Part shown: in pieces, positions 36,848 to 47,780 of the stretch
How the letters are laid out: every line of letters starts with the position of its first letter
How positions within the stretch are numbered: the stretch's first letter is position 1
Assembly (NCBI RefSeq): GCF_000153805.1
Contig: NZ_DS022298.1
Coordinates: 194,616 to 258,615 of the forward strand
DNA: 64,000 nt
Source of the DNA: Synechococcus sp. BL107
GTDB lineage: Bacteria > Cyanobacteriota > Cyanobacteriia > PCC-6307 > Cyanobiaceae
Direction of reading: 5' to 3'
The notes under the pieces: model-generated
Told to the model about the DNA's origin: nothing
Databases searched by the model: none
The model's input: only the letters and a program-made list of their open reading frames with translations
Translations under genes and position numbers: made by a program

Positions 36848-37162
36848 AGAGACCTCTTATTTTGGATATTTTTAGTGCAGTATTCGTATTATATCACGTT
36901 GTACGACTTTAGCTTGAGTGGCATAGGTAAACGTTATAAGCCAGTATTATTTGTTGCTAAAAGTTTGTAATCCTGTATTTGTATAATTCTAGCGACGAAC
37001 CCTTTGATAACGAATTATTAGCAAAAAGCCCTTCCAAATGCAGCTAAAGCAAAGAGCATTGAAGCTCTTATAAATAAAATGTATAATATCAATTAAAAAT
37101 AATAACGAGTGTTTTAATATATTTTTTTAATTGACAAGAAATCCAGGCCTTGGCGTCAGCAA
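36848..37162. other. Right boundary spacer of the glycan island
   Basis: 315 bp of AT-rich sequence between the last island gene and the thiC stop. No gene, tRNA or convincing intrinsic terminator is visible, and no obvious repeat of the left boundary was noticed. Composition returns to GC-rich only ~250 bp inside thiC, which may mean recombination within the 3' end of thiC. Confidence 0.45.
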
Positions 37163-38620
<1,458 letters not shown>

Positions 38621-38629
38621 TCACATCGT

Positions 38630-38716
38630 TCACTTCCCTTCGCCGGTATTAACCGAATCAGGTTCAGAGGGTGTGATCTCAGCCCCACACATAAAAATAT
38701 GTGGGGCACCCCTAGT
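38630..38716 (-). promoter_or_regulatory. TPP (thiamine pyrophosphate) riboswitch
   Basis: On the minus strand the leader of thiC has the aptamer landmarks in order: TAGGGGTGC, an extended P3 hairpin with CCCCACAT and ATGTGTGGGG arms, GCTGAGAT, ACCCTCTGAACCTGAT, and GGTTAATACCGGCGAAGGGAA. These are the conserved THI-element segments. Aptamer binding of TPP should repress thiC. The aptamer ends ~58 nt before the thiC ATG. Confidence 0.95.
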
Positions 38717-38754
38717 GGTACTTAAAAACTAGCAACAGCCTGGCAGGCAAATGT

Positions 38755-39366
38755 TTAGCTGATCTGAAGACCATTCAGCGCAGCAGCCACCACCCGGTGA
38801 TCAACGTCCTGCTGAAGCGGCTGGAGAAGAGCTCTGGCTTCTGCACCGATCGGTTGGTCGATGCCATCGCGAACAATCCGGCCAAGGATCTCTGCACCAC
38901 TCACCCGCACCGTGCCATCTGCATCGGTGATCGCCACTTGAGCTAATTCGAGCAACCACATGAGTTTGATCTCGGGCTGTTCCGCCAAGGCCGAAAGAAT
39001 GCTGCAACGCACTAGCCAAGCACCATCGGCTAAAAATGCTGTTTGAAGCAAAGGCCAGGAACGCTCCACGCCATAACTGGCTAAGGCATTCGCGGCTTCC
39101 GCCCGCACATTCGGATCTTCATCCGCTCCCAGCAAACGCGTTAAAACATCCCAACCCTGTTCTGTGCGTTTGTAGCCCAGGCCACTACAACTCAACGAAC
39201 GCACCAGAAATGGCTTCTGCTCCGTACCAAGAACTAACAAGGGCACTGCATCTTCAGCGTCGCAGAACCGCAACTGGGTGAGAGCCGGCATCGCCCTAAC
39301 TGGATCCCCACTGGCAATCGCCTCGCGAAGTTCTCCGAGATCCGGTTGGGGGTTGGTCTCATTCAT
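38755..39366 (-). CDS. HEAT-repeat protein (NblB/CpcE-F-like)
   Basis: 203 residues of tandem helical HEAT repeats, for example VPLLVLGTEQKPFLVRSLSC, DPNVRAEAANALASYG, LVRCSILSALAEQPE and VRVSGAEILGRIVRDG. Cyanobacterial proteins of this type include phycobilin lyase subunits and NblB, which handle phycobiliprotein chromophores. No residue here proves that role, and other HEAT scaffolds exist. It is the last gene of an overlapping operon. Its ATG overlaps the stop of the small membrane protein (ATGA). Confidence 0.7.
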   Translation of the reverse strand: MNETNPQPDLGELREAIASGDPVRAMPALTQLRFCDAEDAVPLLVLGTEQKPFLVRSLSCSGLGYKRTEQGWDVLTRLLGADEDPNVRAEAANALASYGVERSWPLLQTAFLADGAWLVRCSILSALAEQPEIKLMWLLELAQVAITDADGTVRVSGAEILGRIVRDGIDQPIGAEARALLQPLQQDVDHRVVAAALNGLQIS

Positions 39367-39590
39367 CCATCACCATCCTGTAAACGCAGCCGCTTTAGAT
39401 CTGCGAACAGCCTGCCGCGGCGGCGGCGGCGACCGAGGGCACAACTCAGGGTGAGAGCCGAACCAATGGCAGCTGCCGGCAATGCCTGAACCCTGTCATT
39501 CCCATCGCGCTGCTGCGCTGCAACAACCGCGAGAACAATCAACAACGGCGCTCCCAAGGACAGCCAAGCCACGACGCGATCCGTTTTCAT
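39363..39590 (-). CDS. Small two-helix membrane protein (DUF3188-like)
   Basis: 75 residues with two hydrophobic segments, VAWLSLGAPLLIVLAVVAA near 8-26 and LPAAAIGSALTLSCALG near 37-53, followed by an RRRRRGR basic stretch. The positive-inside rule would put both ends in the cytoplasm. It resembles the short DUF3188 proteins of picocyanobacteria, recalled rather than searched. It is joined to the upstream amidohydrolase by TGATG and to the downstream HEAT gene by ATGA. Function unknown. Confidence 0.65.
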   Translation of the reverse strand: MKTDRVVAWLSLGAPLLIVLAVVAAQQRDGNDRVQALPAAAIGSALTLSCALGRRRRRGRLFADLKRLRLQDGDG

Positions 39591-40768
39591 CAGCTTCCGT
39601 GCTCCGCCATCCAGGCCAAAAGCGTGGCTGTTAACACCTCGATGCCCACAGCAAGGGCTGTCTCATCGAGTGCAAACGCTCCGTTATGCAGCGGGGCGCA
39701 ACCTTCTGGTCCAGCCACGCCAAGCCGCATCATCATTCCGGGCACATCACGCAGCAATTCGGCAAAGTCCTCTGCCCCCAATGATGGTTGCTCCACGGGA
39801 ACCACCCGATCACGACCAAGCCGGTCGATCGCACATCGTTCCAAAAGATTGGTAAGCACGACATCGTTATCAACCGGAGGCGCGATGCAGCGATAGCGGA
39901 CCACGGCACTCCCTCCACAACCAACACAAATCGCTTGAACCGTGTCTTCAATCCAGCCGGGGAGCATCGCGTGCTGCTCCAAATCCAAACAGCGCACCGT
40001 ACCCAGCAAGCGCACTTGATCAGCAATCACGTTGAAGGCTCGACCCCCCTCCACTTTTCCAAAGCTCACCACCACCGGCTGCAAGGCATCCAGCCGACGG
40101 CTAATTGCCTGCTGCAACTCGGTGACCACCTTGGCCGCCATCCACACCGCATCAACAGACTGATGGGGACGGGCCCCATGCCCCCCTTCTCCACGCACCA
40201 GAATCTCCAGCTCTCCAGCGGCAGCCGTCAAACAACCGCGACGAATCCCCACGATTCCTGCCGGCAGGTTGGGGACCACGTGAATGCCGAAGAGGGCATC
40301 CAAACCCTTCGTCGCCCCTGCCTCCCGCATCCAAACTGCACCCTGGGCCAACTCTTCGGCTGGTTGAAACAGAAGGCGAACCCGCGCCTGCAAAGCCGGC
40401 AAACTGGCCAAGAGCCTGGCCACCCCTAGCCCCGTACAGGTATGCAGATCATGGCCACAGGCGTGCATCACCCCCTGACGTTTCGACGCATAGGGCAACC
40501 CCGTGCGTTCCTCCACTGGAAGGGCATCCATATCAACACGCAAGCCAACAGTGGGGCCGTGATCGGGTCCGAGTTCAGCAACAACTCCTGTGCGACCCAT
40601 GCCCTCCTGCACCCTCCAGCCCAAACTCCGCAGCTCTCCTGCCACCAACGCCGCCGTCTGATGTTCTTCTCCACTGAGTTCCGGATGGGCATGTAGGTGC
40701 TGACGCAGTTCCAACAACTCGGGCAACTCGTGCGCCAATCGATCCAAAGGAAACCCCATCACATCCAT
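39590..40768 (-). CDS. M20 family amidohydrolase (HipO/ILR1-like)
   Basis: Predicted metal-dependent hydrolase of N-acyl or N-aminoacyl amides. It has HPELSGEEHQTA, the metal-binding GVMHACGHDLHTCTG near 100, FQPAEELAQGA and GIHVVPNLPAG. PSLGAEDFAELLRDVPG near the end marks the hippurate/IAA-amino acid hydrolase subgroup. 392 residues, full length. The natural substrate is uncertain in cyanobacteria. It is the third gene of an operon starting with ruvB, 1 nt after the TPR gene. Confidence 0.88.
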   Translation of the reverse strand: MDVMGFPLDRLAHELPELLELRQHLHAHPELSGEEHQTAALVAGELRSLGWRVQEGMGRTGVVAELGPDHGPTVGLRVDMDALPVEERTGLPYASKRQGVMHACGHDLHTCTGLGVARLLASLPALQARVRLLFQPAEELAQGAVWMREAGATKGLDALFGIHVVPNLPAGIVGIRRGCLTAAAGELEILVRGEGGHGARPHQSVDAVWMAAKVVTELQQAISRRLDALQPVVVSFGKVEGGRAFNVIADQVRLLGTVRCLDLEQHAMLPGWIEDTVQAICVGCGGSAVVRYRCIAPPVDNDVVLTNLLERCAIDRLGRDRVVPVEQPSLGAEDFAELLRDVPGMMMRLGVAGPEGCAPLHNGAFALDETALAVGIEVLTATLLAWMAEHGS

Positions 40769-40769
40769 C

Positions 40770-41540
40770 TCAAGACTTCTCCAGAGCCAAGAACGCCATT
40801 AGGTCTTGGGTGGGCTGGGGTGGCCAGCGGCGCACATCCACCAACCAATCTGCCTGGCGATAGCGCTGATCCAGCCCCGCGGCCGCGGCCCAATTGCTTT
40901 CGGCTTCTCCGGCAGAGCCCTGACGCCAAAGCAAACCACTTAAGGCCGCCCGGGCATCGGCAAACAGGGGGTAGCGCCGAATCAACTTGCGCAACTCCAC
41001 CTCCGCCCAAGCGAGATCACCCTCTTGCCAAGCAGCCAAAGCCTCACTGGAACGGGCCATCGCAAAGCCCGGCCTAGCGAGGGAAGCCTTGCCATATAAA
41101 TCGCGAGCTCCATTCCAATCACCCTCGGAGCCGCGCACATTTCCCAGGTTGTACAAGGCCGAGGCATCATCCGGCTGCCGTTCAAGGATCCAGAGATAAT
41201 CGGCAGCAGCAGCTGGCCAATCTTTTAAAGCTTCCTCCGCGGTACCGCGGTTGAGGTGCGGGTCGGCCTCATCTGGGGCCAACTCGATCGATCGGGTTTG
41301 ATCCTCAATCGCACCATCAAGATCGCCAAGCGCCAAGCGCACGTTGCCGCGGTTGCTCAAGGCCGCTGCATCTCGAGGAGATTGCTCCAACACCCGGTCC
41401 CACAGCGGTAGGGCTTGAACAAAATCGCCCGACCGACTCGCACTCAAAGCCTGTTCGTACAAACCCTGCAGGTCTAGAGCGATGGCTGGCCAAGGCCAGA
41501 TCAAGCTCAGCGCGAGGATTCCAACCAACCAGCGATTCAT
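40770..41540 (-). CDS. Exported TPR-repeat protein
   Basis: 256 residues starting with a signal peptide ([21 protein letters not shown]). Several TPR units follow: [40 protein letters not shown] and [19 protein letters not shown]. It probably acts as a protein-interaction scaffold in the periplasm or thylakoid lumen. The start codon overlaps the ruvB stop (ATGA), so it is translationally coupled to ruvB. Lumenal TPR proteins often assist photosystem assembly, but that is only a possibility here. Confidence 0.78.
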   Translation of the reverse strand: MNRWLVGILALSLIWPWPAIALDLQGLYEQALSASRSGDFVQALPLWDRVLEQSPRDAAALSNRGNVRLALGDLDGAIEDQTRSIELAPDEADPHLNRGTAEEALKDWPAAAADYLWILERQPDDASALYNLGNVRGSEGDWNGARDLYGKASLARPGFAMARSSEALAAWQEGDLAWAEVELRKLIRRYPLFADARAALSGLLWRQGSAGEAESNWAAAAGLDQRYRQADWLVDVRRWPPQPTQDLMAFLALEKS

Positions 41541-42580
41541 ACCGCCTCCGCAAGATGTGAACGCGCGGCATCGGTAACCATGCGTCCCCGCGGTGTACGA
41601 ACCAGTAAGCCCTGCTGGAGCAAAAACGGTTCGACAACGGTTTCCAACGTGACGGGGTCTTCACCCAAGGCAGCCGCCAAAGTTTCAAGACCTACGGGAC
41701 CTCCGCCATGCTGATCCACCAACATGGTGAGCAAGCGACGGTCACTGGCATCAAGGCCACGCTGATCAACGCGATGCAGGCTGAGCGCCTCCGCCACCAT
41801 GCAGTCGTCAATCGTTCCCTTCCCCTGGCGCACACTGGCCACATCCCGGACGCGACGCAGCAAACGGTTGGCGATTCTCGGTGTCCCCCGACATGAGGCG
41901 GCAATGCGAGCACAGGCTGCGCAAGTGAGATCCACCGACACCAACTCGGCGGTACGAGCCACAATCGCCTCTAGATCGGCTTGGCCGTAAAACTCCAAGC
42001 GCTGAATCAAGCCAAAGCGGTCCCTCAACGGAGAGCTCAAGGAGCCTGCCCTCGTTGTGGCACCTACAAGAGTGAAAGGGGGCAAATCCAAGGTGCGGGT
42101 GCGGGCCGTGCTGCCCTTACCAACCGTGAGATCCAAGCGACGGTCTTCCATCGCTGGGTACAAAAGTTCTTCTGCCACCCGCGACAGGCGATGGATCTCA
42201 TCAATAAACAGCAGATCCCGTGGCTGGAGATTCACGAGTAATCCAACGATGTCTCGGGGTCGCTCCAATGCCGGAGCACTGGTAATCCGACAGTTCACCC
42301 CAAGCTCCTCGGCCAGAACCAAAGCCATCGTGGTTTTGCCCAGCCCAGGCGGGCCATAAAGCAATACATGGTCGAGGGCTTCACCACGGCCGAGGGCTGC
42401 CTCGACAGCGATGCCCAACACCTGTTTGAGTTCGGATTGGCCGATGTACTCGGCCAGGCGCTTCGGCCGCAAGCTGTCGTCCGGCCGAATCACCTGTTCT
42501 TCAGGAGCTGGCTGCGGATCCACCAACGCTGTTTCGCGACGGGGAGGTTTGCGACCGGAGCTGGAAGAGACAATCGCCAT
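41537..42580 (-). CDS. ruvB: Holliday junction branch migration DNA helicase RuvB
   Basis: Hexameric AAA+ motor that drives branch migration with RuvA. Walker A GPPGLGKT lies at 76-83 and Walker B FIDEIH at 125-130. Sensor segment [18 protein letters not shown] and the C-terminal winged-helix region ([15 protein letters not shown]) are present. 347 residues. It is divergent from smpB with only ~50 bp between the starts, and is first in a five-gene overlapping operon. Confidence 0.97.
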   Translation of the reverse strand: MAIVSSSSGRKPPRRETALVDPQPAPEEQVIRPDDSLRPKRLAEYIGQSELKQVLGIAVEAALGRGEALDHVLLYGPPGLGKTTMALVLAEELGVNCRITSAPALERPRDIVGLLVNLQPRDLLFIDEIHRLSRVAEELLYPAMEDRRLDLTVGKGSTARTRTLDLPPFTLVGATTRAGSLSSPLRDRFGLIQRLEFYGQADLEAIVARTAELVSVDLTCAACARIAASCRGTPRIANRLLRRVRDVASVRQGKGTIDDCMVAEALSLHRVDQRGLDASDRRLLTMLVDQHGGGPVGLETLAAALGEDPVTLETVVEPFLLQQGLLVRTPRGRMVTDAARSHLAEAV

Positions 42581-42630
42581 GGGGCAAGGCTACCCAGGCC
42601 TGGATAGCCTTGGTAAACGCAAATAAAACC

Positions 42631-43131
42631 ATGGCAAAAGGAGGAGTCAAAAAAGCGGCCGCTGCCGCCGCAAGGGCCGCTGCAAACCGCCTCATGGCCG
42701 ACAACCGTCAGGCGCGGCATCAGTACGAGATTCTCGAAACCCTTGAAACAGGCATCGAGCTGGTAGGCACCGAAGTGAAATCAATCCGCAATGGCAAAGC
42801 CAACCTCCGCGATGGTTTTTGTTTAATTCGCAACGGAGAGCTGCAGCTTCACAACGTGCACATCTCTCCCCATAGCCACGCGAGCGCTTATTTCAATCAC
42901 GACCCCCTACGAACGCGAAAGCTGCTCGCCCATCGTCGTGAGATTGACAAACTCCGAGGGCAATTAGAGAAAAAAGGCCTGGCTCTTATTCCTCTAAATA
43001 TTCACCTGAAGGGCTCTTGGATTAAACTCACTGTTGGAGTTGGCAAAGGCCGCAAGTTGCATGACAAACGGGCTGCGGACAAAGAGAAACAGACAAAAAA
43101 AGATGTTAGATCAGCCTTAAAAAATTTTTAA
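42631..43131 (+). CDS. smpB: SsrA (tmRNA)-binding protein SmpB
   Basis: Required for trans-translation, which rescues stalled ribosomes with tmRNA. Recognisable segments are [53 protein letters not shown] and the C-terminal [15 protein letters not shown] 42631 (MAKGGVKK) gives 166 residues. An earlier in-frame codon at 42610 is less likely. The following glycosyltransferase starts 4 nt after the stop and may be read from the same transcript. Confidence 0.96.
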   Translation: MAKGGVKKAAAAAARAAANRLMADNRQARHQYEILETLETGIELVGTEVKSIRNGKANLRDGFCLIRNGELQLHNVHISPHSHASAYFNHDPLRTRKLLAHRREIDKLRGQLEKKGLALIPLNIHLKGSWIKLTVGVGKGRKLHDKRAADKEKQTKKDVRSALKNF

Positions 43132-43135
43132 AGCA

Positions 43136-44257
43136 ATGGACAAGTTCCTCCACAAGGAAGCGCATACTTCTCTGAATGCTGTTCTGATCATTCCATATGT
43201 CGGAGTGAATCAAATTTTTTCGCCTGAAGAAGTCAACAAGTACAAATCATCTGTAGCATCTGATCGCCTACAAATCAGGCCTCTAGTTAAAGCTCTTACT
43301 CATCTCAATTACAGAACGCAAGTCGTTTCGTTGAATAAAAATTTTGAACTTTCCGAATTAGAAGGAATAAATAATGCGGATATATGCATTATCAGCAAAA
43401 TGAGATCTCACACGAAAAAAAATGCAAATAAATTCGCACAATTTCATGCTTTTTGCGCATTAACATTAAAAAGAAGAGGCTCGAAACTAATGCTAATTTA
43501 TTCAGACCATGTCGCTAGCAGCAATTCTCCAGATGGAGAATTATACAAGAATTTAATCTACCTTTCTGACCATATAGTTACACCATCGAAAAAGCTTAAA
43601 ACCCTCGCTCATGGCGCAACATCAAACAAACCTTCAATTTCGATTATTGAAGACCCATGCTTACTTGCAAAAAAAGAATTTCAAACCTTCAAATCAGACG
43701 AGAAGGTTAAAATAATATGGTTCGGGAACTTTAAGAATCTCGAATATTTGCTGAACATTGCAGACAGCCTACTTAATGTCTCGATCAGATCTATTTTATT
43801 TGAATTAACCATCCTTACATCTGATATCGGAATCAAGAAAGCAGGGGAAATATTTCGACACTTAAATATACCTAAAAACTGGACTGTAAGATTAGTGCTT
43901 TGGAACATCCATGATCAACCTCAACAACTGGAGAAAGAACTACTTAGAGCCAATATTAGTCTATTACCGTCAGATCCTTCTGACCCCACAAAGGCCGGTG
44001 TCTCTCACAATCGACTCGTGGACTCAATCCAATCGGGCTGCATTGCCCTCGCCAGTCCAATAGAGTCTTATCAAGAACTTTCAAAAGTTTGCCTAATCGG
44101 GAATAATTTTCCGGCAATGCTGACATATGCAATTAATAATAATGCAAGACTTTGCTCCAAATATTCGAAATTAAGACCAGAAGCTTTAGAGCGCTTTGAT
44201 GCGAATCTGAACATTTTAAAGTGGGAAGAATCCATAAAAATTACACTAAGCTCGTAA
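43136..44257 (+). CDS. Glycosyltransferase-like protein (GT-B fold)
   Basis: 373 residues of AT-rich sequence. The C-terminal half reads KIIWFGNFKNLEYLLNIAD, NWTVRLVLWNIHDQPQ, and ANISLLPSDPSD followed by NRLVDSIQSGCIALASP. This follows the donor-binding half of GT4/GT1 enzymes. The N-terminal half resembles a Rossmann domain (ADICIISKMRSH). Only 4 nt separate it from smpB, unlike normal core spacing, and its composition contrasts sharply with smpB. This suggests insertion of an accessory gene directly behind smpB. Confidence 0.6.
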   Translation: MDKFLHKEAHTSLNAVLIIPYVGVNQIFSPEEVNKYKSSVASDRLQIRPLVKALTHLNYRTQVVSLNKNFELSELEGINNADICIISKMRSHTKKNANKFAQFHAFCALTLKRRGSKLMLIYSDHVASSNSPDGELYKNLIYLSDHIVTPSKKLKTLAHGATSNKPSISIIEDPCLLAKKEFQTFKSDEKVKIIWFGNFKNLEYLLNIADSLLNVSIRSILFELTILTSDIGIKKAGEIFRHLNIPKNWTVRLVLWNIHDQPQQLEKELLRANISLLPSDPSDPTKAGVSHNRLVDSIQSGCIALASPIESYQELSKVCLIGNNFPAMLTYAINNNARLCSKYSKLRPEALERFDANLNILKWEESIKITLSS

Positions 44258-44600
44258 AAGTGATACAATTTTCTTCAAAAATAATTTGAATATATTGAGC
44301 TAATTTAATTCACTTACGTAGATATGCATAAATAAAGCCTTGATGCTTTAAAGTGGAGCTAATATCGAGGACGAAATAAATTATTTTTTATCTAAAACAG
44401 AAGACAATTTCCAAGTATTTTGATCATGCGTTGATGCTACACGATCAAGGATAACGATTCAAATTTTTTGACACAAAGTACATATAATAATGAAAATATC
44501 TACTAACAAAACAACCCAAAGAACAGCCAATACTTACATATTAAAGCCAAGCAATTGGGGCAAAATTTAATCTGAAACTGATGTTAAAAACTTGCATATC
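44258..44600. other. AT-rich gene-free spacer
   Basis: 343 bp between the glycosyltransferase and the protein kinase stop codon. No reading frame, tRNA or clear terminator is visible. It is probably the trailing part of the inserted segment. Confidence 0.45.
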
Positions 44601-46541
44601 TCAATTGTTAGGAGACTCTCCGGTCGCAGAATCTCGAATTGGATCAGAATCAAATTCTGGCAATGGCACTCGGCGCCTGCGCTCAAGAACAGGCTTTTGT
44701 TGGCGCGACAGCGGTCGATCAGCCCGACACGACAAGGTGAATGATCCAGACGACACACCATCGTTAGTGATCAACACCTGAACGGGAGAGCCAAGGTCTG
44801 GCGGAAGCGTTGAAACCCGCAAGGGTCCCCGCTCCGCTCTCACAGCGCCATCGGCGCCGAACACGGTCATCTCCATCAAAGGCGTTCCATTAATGCCAAG
44901 GACCAGGCCGGTACCAGCAGGAACACCAACGGAGATCAAGCGTGCACCTCCTGCGGGTATCCGCAACGACAGGTTTGTTGCCATACGCGGCTTGGCTTTG
45001 ACCTGCTCAATCTGCACATCGCGAAGGCTCTCGATCGCTGCCGCATACCAAAGCTGGCGATAGGGCTCTCGCGGTTGCCGCCCTCGGGCATCGCCAGGCA
45101 ATAGGTCTCGGGCACCAGCACTCACCAACTGCTCCACGGCCCTTGGGGTGACGCCCTGCTTCACCAACGCTGCGCGCTGGTCACTCCAATCGGCCTGCTT
45201 GAGGCTCCCTAGACGCGAACGCAAGGCTGGAGGTAGCTGTTCAATCCGGGCCAACCAATCTTCAGCAAGCTCGTTCCACACCCGACGCAGCGGAGCATCC
45301 TCCAAATCGTCGGATGGCAAACGCCCTCCCCGTTCAGGGAAACGATCCAAAGTTGCTTTGTTCACCAACGTCAAGAACCAGACGCGGTCCATCTGAAGGG
45401 CCCGCAGACGACTCAATAACTGCTGGCGTTCATCCACTTCCTCCTGTGGAAGGCTTGCCGTCTGGGGCTGCCGCACCACATCGGCTGCCGTCGAAGGTGC
45501 CTGACCAAGAGAAGCATTGCGAGACAGCAAGAACCAACCGATCGCCGAACCCACCAGAGCAGACAGTGCCAAGGCAACCACCACGGGCCACAATCGGCCT
45601 TCAGCCCCCAATTCACGTTCCTCAACCCGGCTCAACCGACGCGAGGGCGTGGCCTCTGGCGTAAGCGAAGGGAGTGCTGGCTCAGCAGCAGCACTCGCCG
45701 AGGGGGCCAGCGGCAGAGTTCGATCCGCGCGGGCGATCGGGCCCGACTGTTCGGGCATTGGCAGAGACTTCAGCGCCGCTAGAGCCGATGCCGCATCCGA
45801 GAAACGCCGCTGCGGATCTTCACTCAAGAGCCGTTGCAGCACCTCTTTGAAATCAGCCGTGAGCACAAGTTGCTCAGGCCAGAACCAACCCTCGTCAGAG
45901 GGGGAGATCAGCTGTTCCGGTGATCGTCCTGTGAGCAGCACAAGGGACGAGACCCCAAGAGCGTGCAGATCCATCCACGCCGCACAGGCTTCTCCCCGGC
46001 CTTGGGCTCGGGGGGCATACCCAGGCGTGGCCCCAGTTAGTGGCTCCTCTCCCTCCGCTTGCACCAAGCCAAAATCCAAGAGCACAGACAATCCATCCGC
46101 GCTACGGCGCAACAGGTTGCGGGGGTTCACATCACCGTGGACCAAGCCGCGGCCATGCACCACGGCCAGCACAGGCAGCAGCTGACGCAGCAATAGCAAC
46201 ATCTCACCTGGTCCAAACAGCATCTGGCGTTGCTCCCGCTGTTGGAGCAACTGCGCATAGCTCAAACCCTCCTGCCAGTCACGGACAGTCCAGAGGGCCC
46301 CATCCAACTCCAATTGCTCACCACATCGCGGAATTTGGGGATGCAAGATCGCTTGCAACACAGGCCAATGCGTCTGCAGGCGTTGTTTGGACATCTGGCT
46401 CTCCACCTGACGGATCACGACAGGGATCTCGCCTGCCAAAAGATCCACACCACGCCACAGGGATCCCTGAACCGGATCAGGCCCAGACAGGCGCTCCTCC
46501 AATCGGTAGCGCTCCACCAGCACTGTGCCGGTAACGCTCAA
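44601..46541 (-). CDS. Membrane-anchored serine/threonine protein kinase-like protein, atypical
   Basis: 646 residues with a Hanks-type kinase domain (10-260), one membrane helix (VVVALALSALVGSAIGWFLL, 320-339) and a ~300-residue C-terminal domain beyond the membrane. DFGL at 156-159 and Asp137 plus Asn142 in HGDVNPRNLL are present. The invariant ATP lysine (VAIK) reads VVIR with Arg44. The catalytic HRD reads HGD and the glycine loop is weak (RLSGPDPVQGS). Activity may be low or absent. It is divergent from egtB (45 bp apart), which could mean shared regulation. Confidence 0.82.
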   Translation of the reverse strand: MSVTGTVLVERYRLEERLSGPDPVQGSLWRGVDLLAGEIPVVIRQVESQMSKQRLQTHWPVLQAILHPQIPRCGEQLELDGALWTVRDWQEGLSYAQLLQQREQRQMLFGPGEMLLLLRQLLPVLAVVHGRGLVHGDVNPRNLLRRSADGLSVLLDFGLVQAEGEEPLTGATPGYAPRAQGRGEACAAWMDLHALGVSSLVLLTGRSPEQLISPSDEGWFWPEQLVLTADFKEVLQRLLSEDPQRRFSDAASALAALKSLPMPEQSGPIARADRTLPLAPSASAAAEPALPSLTPEATPSRRLSRVEERELGAEGRLWPVVVALALSALVGSAIGWFLLSRNASLGQAPSTAADVVRQPQTASLPQEEVDERQQLLSRLRALQMDRVWFLTLVNKATLDRFPERGGRLPSDDLEDAPLRRVWNELAEDWLARIEQLPPALRSRLGSLKQADWSDQRAALVKQGVTPRAVEQLVSAGARDLLPGDARGRQPREPYRQLWYAAAIESLRDVQIEQVKAKPRMATNLSLRIPAGGARLISVGVPAGTGLVLGINGTPLMEMTVFGADGAVRAERGPLRVSTLPPDLGSPVQVLITNDGVSSGSFTLSCRADRPLSRQQKPVLERRRRVPLPEFDSDPIRDSATGESPNN

Positions 46542-46586
46542 AATCCACGCTGAGTCATTGAGGTGATGCTACCGAGGCTGAACTGA

Positions 46587-47780
46587 ATGCCTTCAACTCT
46601 TAGGGTCTCGCAAGCTCTCCTTCACGCCTTGCTGCTTGACACCCTGCTGGAGGTACGGCGTCGCAGTGAAGCCTTGATTGCAGATCTTGAGCCAGAAGAT
46701 CTAGGGCTGCAGGGAATGGCGGATGCCAGCCCACCGAAATGGCATTTGGCACACACCACCTGGTTCTTCGACACCTTTGTTCTTCAGCCGCATCTCGCCA
46801 GCCACACGCCCTGTGATCCCCGTTGGAGCTACCAGTTCAATTCCTATTACGAGGCGGTTGGAGAGCGGCACCCCCGAAGTGAACGGGGCGTGCTGAGCCG
46901 TCCAACCATCCGCGAGATTCTCGAGTGGCGGGCAGTCGTTGACGCTGGATTGAGGCAATTACTCGGCAAAGAACCAACACCGGAACTCCGAACTCTTGTG
47001 GAGCTTGGGCTTCAGCACGAGCAACAGCACCAAGAGTTGTTGCTGATGGATGTTCTGGATGGCTTCAGTCGTCAACCGCTAGAGCCGATCTACGGCGTCA
47101 ACGCAGACCTCAAAACACGGACGAACGAACCCCAGTGGCTGGCTTGTGATGGAGGCGTCGTGGAGATCGGCGCCGAGAACAACAGCTTTCATTTCGACAA
47201 CGAAACGCCACGGCACAGGGTTTGGCTCGATCCATTCCAGATCAGCGATGAACTAGTGAGCAATGCGAACTACGCGGCATTTATCAACGACGGTGGCTAC
47301 AAGCGACCAGAGCTCTGGATGAGTGATGGATGGGGCTTGGTACAGCAGCGCGAATGGACCCAACCGCGCTACTGGCGCGAAGCCCGCGACGAATTTGGCC
47401 TTGCCGGACGGCAGCGGCGAGATTCTGCTGCACCTGTGCGGCATTTGAGTTGGTTCGAAGCCGATGCCTTCGCCCGCTGGAGTGCATGCCGCCTGCCAAC
47501 AGAAGCGGAATGGGAGCATGCCTGCGCTCTCCATGGCCCAGCGATGCACCATGCCCATGGAGTGCTTTGGCAGTGGACCGCAAGTCCTTACCGCCCCTAT
47601 CCCGGTTTCCGTCCACCACCGGGAGCCATCGGTGAATACAACGGCAAATTCATGAGCTCACAAATGGTGTTGCGGGGGAGCTGCTGGCTTACCCCCCCCG
47701 GCCATGGCCGAGACACTTACCGAAATTTCTTCCCCCCCTCCAGCAGGTGGATGGCGGCAGGGTTGCGCCTCGCCCGATGA
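46587..47780 (+). CDS. egtB: Ergothioneine biosynthesis sulfoxide synthase EgtB-like
   Basis: Non-haem iron enzyme joining hercynine with a thiol donor and oxygen. The N-terminal DinB-like domain supplies the iron histidines in HLAHTTWFFDTF (His53) and HEQQHQE (144-150). The C-terminal FGE-sulfatase/C-type-lectin domain has NYAAFINDGGY, LPTEAEWEHA and VLRGSCWLTPP. The 397 residues are normal. Its stop overlaps the egtD start (ATGA), so hercynine production and sulfurisation are co-expressed. No egtA, egtC or egtE is present, consistent with cysteine- or simplified-type pathways. Confidence 0.92.
   Translation: MPSTLRVSQALLHALLLDTLLEVRRRSEALIADLEPEDLGLQGMADASPPKWHLAHTTWFFDTFVLQPHLASHTPCDPRWSYQFNSYYEAVGERHPRSERGVLSRPTIREILEWRAVVDAGLRQLLGKEPTPELRTLVELGLQHEQQHQELLLMDVLDGFSRQPLEPIYGVNADLKTRTNEPQWLACDGGVVEIGAENNSFHFDNETPRHRVWLDPFQISDELVSNANYAAFINDGGYKRPELWMSDGWGLVQQREWTQPRYWREARDEFGLAGRQRRDSAAPVRHLSWFEADAFARWSACRLPTEAEWEHACALHGPAMHHAHGVLWQWTASPYRPYPGFRPPPGAIGEYNGKFMSSQMVLRGSCWLTPPGHGRDTYRNFFPPSSRWMAAGLRLAR

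Larger units (their letters stand above)
15647..37162. other. Surface-glycan biosynthesis island between tkt and thiC
   Basis: The segment is clearly AT-rich against GC-rich flanks. It contains about twenty genes for nucleotide-sugar modification, glycosyl transfer, sulfation and methylation. Genes 15999-34358 all read plus and 34359-36847 read minus. No integrase, transposase, tRNA or flanking direct repeat was recognised, so the mode of acquisition (for example homologous replacement) is open. Confidence 0.8.
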
